NCBI GenBank assembly: GCA_023252335.1
Contig: JAJPEA010000066.1
Location: 1 to 9,973, forward strand
From: Nitrosotalea sp.
GTDB lineage: Archaea; Thermoproteota; Nitrososphaeria; Nitrososphaerales; Nitrosopumilaceae
Reading direction: 5' to 3'
DNA length: 9,973 bases
Of this stretch, positions 6,148-9,973 are shown piece after piece. The translations under genes and the position numbers were made by a program. Below the pieces are notes generated by a model. That model was not told the origin of the DNA, searched no databases, and saw nothing but the letters and a program-made list of their open reading frames with translations. How positions within the stretch are numbered: the stretch's first letter is position 1; every line of letters begins with the position of its first letter.

Positions 6148-7665
6148 TTACTGTCCCAGATTTTTTTGTTTGAGTATTTTTTTGAGCATGATTCTGTTTA
6201 TTCCATCTATCATTGCCTGTACACTTGTGATGACAATGTCTTCTCCAACTGATTTTGCAGAAGCCTGGTTGCCGTATGGATCCTCTACCTTGATTGTGAC
6301 TTCACACAAGGCTTCTGAACCGCCAGAGATTGAATCAAGCTTGTAATCCTTTATTCTTACCTTTGATATTTCGCCTGTGATCTTTTGTATTGCATTAATT
6401 GATGCATCTACTGGGCCTACACCATAATCAGTACTGGTAAAGTCTTTTCCTTCTATGTTTAATTTTACAAATGCATATGGCATGTTTCCAATTCCTGTTG
6501 ATACTGAAAAACCAACTAGATGTACAAGTCTCTTCAATCCTGGCTGCTGCATTACTTCACCTGTAATTCCTAAAAGCTCAACATCTGTTACATGTTTTCC
6601 CAAGTCTCCGAGTTTTTTGACCCTCTCTAGTATTTCGTGAGTCTGGTCCTTTGTGGGTTGGATGCCATATTCTTCAAGCATTGCAGATATGCCGTGTGCC
6701 CCTGCATGTTTTCCCACTTGGAACCATCTTGTTCTGCCTACTAGTTCTGGACTGATTGGCTCGTACGTTAATGGGTTACTTAGTACACCATGGGTATGTA
6801 TTCCAGATTCGTGACCAAATGCATTTTCTCCAACAATTGCCTTGTTTGGCTGGACCTGCACTCCAACTACCTTTGAAATGTATCGAGATGTTTCATAGAG
6901 AAGTTTGGTGTTGATGTTTGTTTCATATTTTTTATCAAATTGTAGACACTGTAATCCCATGACAAGCTCTTCTAATGATGCATTACCTGCTCGTTCACCA
7001 ATTCCGTTTATGGTTACATGTGCACATTGTGCACCTGCTTGAATTGCAGATATTGCATTTGCTACTGCTAGTCCAAAATCATTGTGGCAGTGGACACTTA
7101 CTGGTAGATGTGTTGCATCAATTGTATCCTTTGTAATTTCTGCAATGTATTGTGGCGTGGAATATCCTACGGTATCTGGAATATCTAACCTGTCAGCACC
7201 TGCCTCTGTCACTGCCTTGAATACTTTTTTTAGAAATTCTCTATCTGTTCTTGTGGCATCTTCTGCTGAGAATTCTACTGTCAAGCCAAGTGATTTGGCG
7301 TACTGGACTGCGTCAATTGCTTTAGCTAGTGCTTGCTCTCTTGTTAGTTTTAGCTTGTATTGTAAATGTATGTCCGATGTTGCAATGAATGTGTGGATGT
7401 ACTTTAAACCGACTGCAGCAGCTGCATCAATGTCCTTTCTTTCTGTTCTTGCTAGACCGCAGATTTCTGATTTTAATCCTGCACCTGTTATTGATTTTAT
7501 TGCTAGTCTTTCACCATCTGATATGATTGGAAATCCTGCTTCAATTGCATCTACTCCAAGTTCGTCAAGTTTTTGCGCTATGGCAAGTTTTTGGTCAGGA
7601 GTCAAGGCTACACCTGGAGTCTGTTCTCCATCTCTTAGTGTGGTATCAAAAATTCTAACTTTCAT
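6148..7665 (-). CDS. leuA: 2-isopropylmalate synthase
   Basis: It condenses acetyl-CoA with 2-oxoisovalerate to 2-isopropylmalate, committing carbon to leucine. From the ATG at 7665 it has 505 residues. The TIM-barrel domain (about 1-270) shows FDTTLRDGEQTPG (6-18), EAGFP (42-46), HTFIATS (91-97), EFSAEDATRTD, the metal site HCHNDFG (192-198) and NGIGERAGN (220-228). A linker region contains GENAFGHESGIHTHG. Residues about 380-500 form the C-terminal LeuA regulatory domain (YGVGPVDASINAI), where leucine would bind. EAGFP and HTFIATS resemble archaeal LeuA more than citramalate synthase CimA, so LeuA is preferred; CimA activity is the main alternative. An in-frame ATG at 7671 adds two residues, but the GAGGA at 7677-7673 is well spaced only for 7665. 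Its start overlaps the end of ilvN, and leuB follows without a gap. Confidence 0.92.
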   Translation of the reverse strand: MKVRIFDTTLRDGEQTPGVALTPDQKLAIAQKLDELGVDAIEAGFPIISDGERLAIKSITGAGLKSEICGLARTERKDIDAAAAVGLKYIHTFIATSDIHLQYKLKLTREQALAKAIDAVQYAKSLGLTVEFSAEDATRTDREFLKKVFKAVTEAGADRLDIPDTVGYSTPQYIAEITKDTIDATHLPVSVHCHNDFGLAVANAISAIQAGAQCAHVTINGIGERAGNASLEELVMGLQCLQFDKKYETNINTKLLYETSRYISKVVGVQVQPNKAIVGENAFGHESGIHTHGVLSNPLTYEPISPELVGRTRWFQVGKHAGAHGISAMLEEYGIQPTKDQTHEILERVKKLGDLGKHVTDVELLGITGEVMQQPGLKRLVHLVGFSVSTGIGNMPYAFVKLNIEGKDFTSTDYGVGPVDASINAIQKITGEISKVRIKDYKLDSISGGSEALCEVTIKVEDPYGNQASAKSVGEDIVITSVQAMIDGINRIMLKKILKQKNLGQ

Positions 7666-8146
7666 TTCCATGTCCTCTTGCTAGCGCACATATTCCAGTT
7701 CGTGCCATTTCTAAAATTCCATATCCTTTGACAAGATCTTCTAATGCATTAATTCTATCTGGCGTTGCTGTGATCTCTATTATAATTGAGGACTTTCTGA
7801 CATCGTGTACATCGCACTTGAATGCATTTGCAAGGTCTGTTATCTCCTTGATGTCTGTTGGCTTTGATACTTTGAGTTTCATCATGACAAGCTCTCTGTA
7901 TATGCTCTTTTTCTCCTCTAATACCTTTACTTCTAATGTGTCAATTAACTTGTCAAGCTGCTTTACTATTTGATTGAGTTGTTTTTCGTCTGCCTCTGTA
8001 GTGATTGTCATTCTTGACACTTCGGGATTCTCAGTTATACCTACTGATATGCTATCAATGTTATAGTTTCTTGATCTAAACAAGTTTGTAATCTTGAACA
8101 AGACTCCTGGCTTGTTTTCAACTAGGACGGAGATTATTGACCACAT
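7655..8146 (-). CDS. ilvN: Acetolactate synthase small (regulatory) subunit
   Basis: This subunit activates IlvB and makes it sensitive to feedback by valine. The 163-residue length is typical of IlvN/IlvH. The N-terminal ACT domain (about 2-75) begins WSIISVLVENKPGVLFKI; Asn11, Gly14 and Asn29 fall at the same positions as the E. coli IlvH residues implicated in valine binding, and position 36 is Gly where I recall E. coli having Ala. A second ACT-like C-terminal domain (about 82-158) contains ELVMMKLKV and a final ALARG segment usual in the family. The gene starts nine bases after the ilvB stop and overlaps the leuA start by 11 bases, so ilvB-ilvN-leuA is one transcription unit with likely translational coupling. 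Start choice is secure because homologues begin at this point. Confidence 0.95.
   Translation of the reverse strand: MWSIISVLVENKPGVLFKITNLFRSRNYNIDSISVGITENPEVSRMTITTEADEKQLNQIVKQLDKLIDTLEVKVLEEKKSIYRELVMMKLKVSKPTDIKEITDLANAFKCDVHDVRKSSIIIEITATPDRINALEDLVKGYGILEMARTGICALARGHGNES
7673..7677 (-). promoter_or_regulatory. Shine-Dalgarno sequence for leuA, deciding the start codon
   Basis: On the minus strand GAGGA is separated by seven bases from the ATG at 7665 but by only one from the ATG at 7671, so it selects the 7665 start. It lies inside the last codons of ilvN, as expected for an internal operon gene, in contrast to the leaderless-looking first genes elsewhere in the window. Confidence 0.55.
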
Positions 8147-8155
8147 GATATCTCA

Positions 8156-9844
8156 CTAGGATGGTAATATCATGTCCTTGAGAGATGTTCCAGGTGCAAC
8201 AAATGGTAACACGTCTTCTTGTGGATCAATTGGAATGTCTATGACTGTGGCAACATTGCTCTTCAATGCTGTCTGGACTGCCTTGCCAATTTCATCAATT
8301 GTTGTTGCTCGTATTCCTTGTGCTCCGTATGCTTCTGCTACTTTGACATAATCTGGACAGTTCTTGAGATCTACTCCAATCATTCTTCTATCGTAAAATG
8401 TTCTCTGCCACTGGGCTACCATTCCTAGTGTGAAATTATTTAACAATAATACAATGACTGGTAAATCTTCTAGCACTGATACTGCAAGTGAATTCTCTGT
8501 CATGTTGAAACTTCCCTCTCCTGCGATATCAAGCACTGGTACATCTGGCTTGGCGGCTTTGGCACCTATTGCAGCTGGGAATCCCCAACCCATGGTTCCA
8601 AGACCTGTTGAGCTGAAAAATGTGCCCGGATGAATTACATCAAAGAATAGTGATGCCCACATTTGGTGCTGTCCTACTTCGGTAGTTACAATTGATTGTG
8701 CAGGTAAGACTTCTCTTAATTTTTTGAGAACTTTGGATGCTGCAAGTGGATGTGGATGAACCTTGAGATTTTCTCTATAGTATTCTTTAGTTTCCCTGAC
8801 TCTTTTTTCCCATGCACTCTCTCCGTTTCGTTTGATTGCTTTTTGGATTAGCATCTTGACCATTATTCTAAGTGATGTCTTGACATCGCCAACAACTGCT
8901 ACGTTAGTTGTTTGGTTCTTTCCTATCTCTGCTGGGTCTACATCCATGTGTATGATCTTCAAGTTTCTTTCAAACTCTTCAAACGTTCCAACAGACCTGT
9001 CTGAAAATCTAGAACCGCATGCAAGAACACAGTCGGCTTCTGTCATCATCTTGTTTGCCTCTGCGTGACCGTGCATTCCTATTGGTCCAAGTGAGAGTGG
9101 ATGATTTTCTGGGAACGAACCTTTTCCTTTGAATGTTGTAACAACTGGTATCATGAGTAACTCTGCAATTGACTGGAGTTCTGCAAATGCACTTGATATT
9201 ATCACACCACCGCCTGCAAGAATTATTGGTCTTTCTGCAGCAAGTAGCATTTCTGTTGCTCTCTCAATTGCTGTAATATCTGGGTCAACCCATGGATGAT
9301 ATCCTCTGATTTTTACCTCAGAAGGAAAATGAATCTCTGCTTCATTTTGTTGTACGTCTTTTGGAATGTCTATTAAAACTGGGCCTGGTCTTCCTGTTGA
9401 TGCAATGTAAAATGCTTTTTTCACAACCTCTGGAATCTCTGTTGGACTCATTGGCTGGAATGCATATTTTACAATAGGGTTTGTAATTCCTATAATGTCA
9501 CTTTCTTGAAATGCGTCACGTCCTATCATCTTTGAAGGGACTTGACCGGTGATTGCAACCATTGGTGCAGAATCTGCCTGCGCTGTTGCAATTCCTGTAA
9601 CGATATTTGTTGCACCTGGGCCTGATGTTGCAAAACATACTCCAGGTCTTCTGCTTACTCTACCAAAACCGTCTGCCATGTGTGACGCTGATTGCTCGTG
9701 TCTTACTAGAACATGGCGGATGTTGCTCTTGTAGAGTTCGTCGTAGATTGGCAAGTTTGCACCTCCCGGTAACCCAAAGGCAATTTCCACGCCTTCTTTT
9801 TCCAAAGCGAGCATCAAAGACCTAGCACCTGATATTTTTTCCAT
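8156..9844 (-). CDS. ilvB: Acetolactate synthase large (catalytic) subunit
   Basis: This thiamine-diphosphate enzyme condenses two pyruvates to acetolactate (valine, leucine) or pyruvate with 2-oxobutyrate to acetohydroxybutyrate (isoleucine). Its 562 residues match the family. The N-terminal TPP domain holds FGLPGG (23-28) and catalytic Glu50 in VRHEQSASHMADG; TSGPGATN (73-80) follows, then FQESD (112-116) and GRPGPVLIDIPKD (151-163). The central FAD-type domain spans about 190-340. The C-terminal TPP domain has GLGTMGWGFPAAIGA (414-428) and the cofactor motif 442-470. There the usual GDG is GEG: Glu443, codon GAG at 8518-8516, replaces the Asp that binds magnesium, while the distal Asn469-Asn470 is kept. 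All other catalytic features look intact, so I expect an active enzyme. A GGAG lies 10 bases upstream of the ATG, and the preceding gene's stop is six bases away. Confidence 0.95.
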   Translation of the reverse strand: MEKISGARSLMLALEKEGVEIAFGLPGGANLPIYDELYKSNIRHVLVRHEQSASHMADGFGRVSRRPGVCFATSGPGATNIVTGIATAQADSAPMVAITGQVPSKMIGRDAFQESDIIGITNPIVKYAFQPMSPTEIPEVVKKAFYIASTGRPGPVLIDIPKDVQQNEAEIHFPSEVKIRGYHPWVDPDITAIERATEMLLAAERPIILAGGGVIISSAFAELQSIAELLMIPVVTTFKGKGSFPENHPLSLGPIGMHGHAEANKMMTEADCVLACGSRFSDRSVGTFEEFERNLKIIHMDVDPAEIGKNQTTNVAVVGDVKTSLRIMVKMLIQKAIKRNGESAWEKRVRETKEYYRENLKVHPHPLAASKVLKKLREVLPAQSIVTTEVGQHQMWASLFFDVIHPGTFFSSTGLGTMGWGFPAAIGAKAAKPDVPVLDIAGEGSFNMTENSLAVSVLEDLPVIVLLLNNFTLGMVAQWQRTFYDRRMIGVDLKNCPDYVKVAEAYGAQGIRATTIDEIGKAVQTALKSNVATVIDIPIDPQEDVLPFVAPGTSLKDMILPS

Positions 9845-9850
9845 AATTTT

Positions 9851-9973
9851 CTATCTCCGAAAACTGCTGTATCTTACAGCACAAGCTCGACTGGCAACAA
9901 AATACTTGAAATGCTTGTCGAGTCTATCTTTGTCATACTTATCTGTAATTTTTCCGTCTAAAATTGTTAATAA
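9851..9973 (-). CDS. 3' end of an unidentified gene upstream of ilvB (partial)
   Basis: On the minus strand, one frame is open from the window edge for 40 codons to a TAG at 9853-9851; the other two frames contain stops. The visible C-terminus is charged and rich in Lys, Asp and Arg (DGKITDKYDKDRLDKH, ending RYSSFRR). The TAG is six bases from the ilvB ATG, and the ilvB GGAG lies within its last codons, a spacing typical of an operon. I do not recognise the family from 40 residues. If it is coding, the ilv/leu operon begins outside the window and its promoter is not visible here; if not, this stretch would be the operon leader. A chance open frame of this length is not negligible. Confidence 0.55.
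   Translation of the reverse strand, partial: LLTILDGKITDKYDKDRLDKHFKYFVASRACAVRYSSFRR
9855..9858 (-). promoter_or_regulatory. Shine-Dalgarno-like site for ilvB
   Basis: GGAG on the minus strand lies 10 bases before the ilvB ATG at 9844. It overlaps the last codons of the upstream reading frame, which stops at 9851. It supports ATG 9844 as the start and internal translation initiation in a polycistronic mRNA. Confidence 0.45.
9865..9881 (-). repeat. Perfect 7-bp inverted repeat upstream of ilvB
   Basis: TGCTGTA and TACAGCA are exact complements separated by three bases (TCT on the + strand), forming a 17-base near-palindrome. In mRNA it would be a small hairpin ending six bases upstream of the ilvB GGAG. 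It could be an operator for an Lrp-like dimer or a translational hairpin; it also lies within the 3' end of the upstream reading frame, so chance is possible. Confidence 0.4.

Noticed and set aside
5906..6346. A 146-codon open frame on the + strand across the leuA/leuB junction
   Set aside because: It is antisense to two well-supported genes and has no promoter or domain evidence.
7082..7684. A 200-codon open frame on the + strand opposite leuA
   Set aside because: It lies entirely antisense to leuA and the ilvN end, whose motifs are unambiguous; the translated product is a Ser/Ala-rich shadow with no recognisable domain.
9886..9922. CTCGAC/GTCGAG pair forming a 25-base-loop hairpin upstream of ilvB
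   Set aside because: A six-base stem with a long loop inside a probable coding region is weak and likely chance.

Overview
The window looks like chromosomal DNA of an ammonia-oxidising thaumarchaeon (Nitrososphaeria). The grounds are an archaeal-type aspartyl-tRNA synthetase, a KH-domain protein of a type I associate with archaea, TATA-like boxes about 25-30 bases upstream of start codons with little or no leader, and secreted Ser/Thr/Gly-rich proteins with fibronectin type III domains. Genus cannot be fixed; the moderate GC content and gene style would suit a Nitrosotenuis- or Nitrosotalea-like organism (inference).

Bases 1-2679 (left) carry two secreted or surface proteins on the + strand. 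The first is cut by the window edge and has two FN3 units followed by a domain of about 200 residues. The second has a signal peptide, the same 200-residue domain, a Gly/Ser/Asn/Thr linker encoded by a 24-bp tandem repeat, and a cysteine-rich C-terminal domain. Downstream of each lies a copy of the same short sequence in opposite orientation: a decayed fragment after the first gene and a 71-codon minus-strand reading frame after the second. This duplicated and inverted arrangement is the most unusual part of the window.

Bases 2887-5138 (middle, + strand) hold an information-processing pair, a NusA-like degenerate KH protein followed by aspS, then a small zinc-finger membrane protein that probably has its own promoter. 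The last gene converges on the leu/ilv operon with an 8-bp overlap of stop ends.

Bases 5131-9973 (right, minus strand) are a compact branched-chain amino-acid operon. In transcription order it contains the 3' end of an unidentified gene, ilvB and ilvN (acetolactate synthase catalytic and regulatory subunits), leuA (2-isopropylmalate synthase) and leuB (3-isopropylmalate dehydrogenase). Genes are separated by 0-9 bases or overlap. They supply the first committed step for valine/isoleucine and two steps of the leucine branch; ilvC, ilvD, leuC and leuD are not in the window. IlvN keeps the residues known to bind valine in E. coli IlvH, and LeuA keeps a C-terminal regulatory domain, so both entry points appear feedback-controlled. 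No tRNA, rRNA, CRISPR array, complete insertion sequence or defence system was seen.
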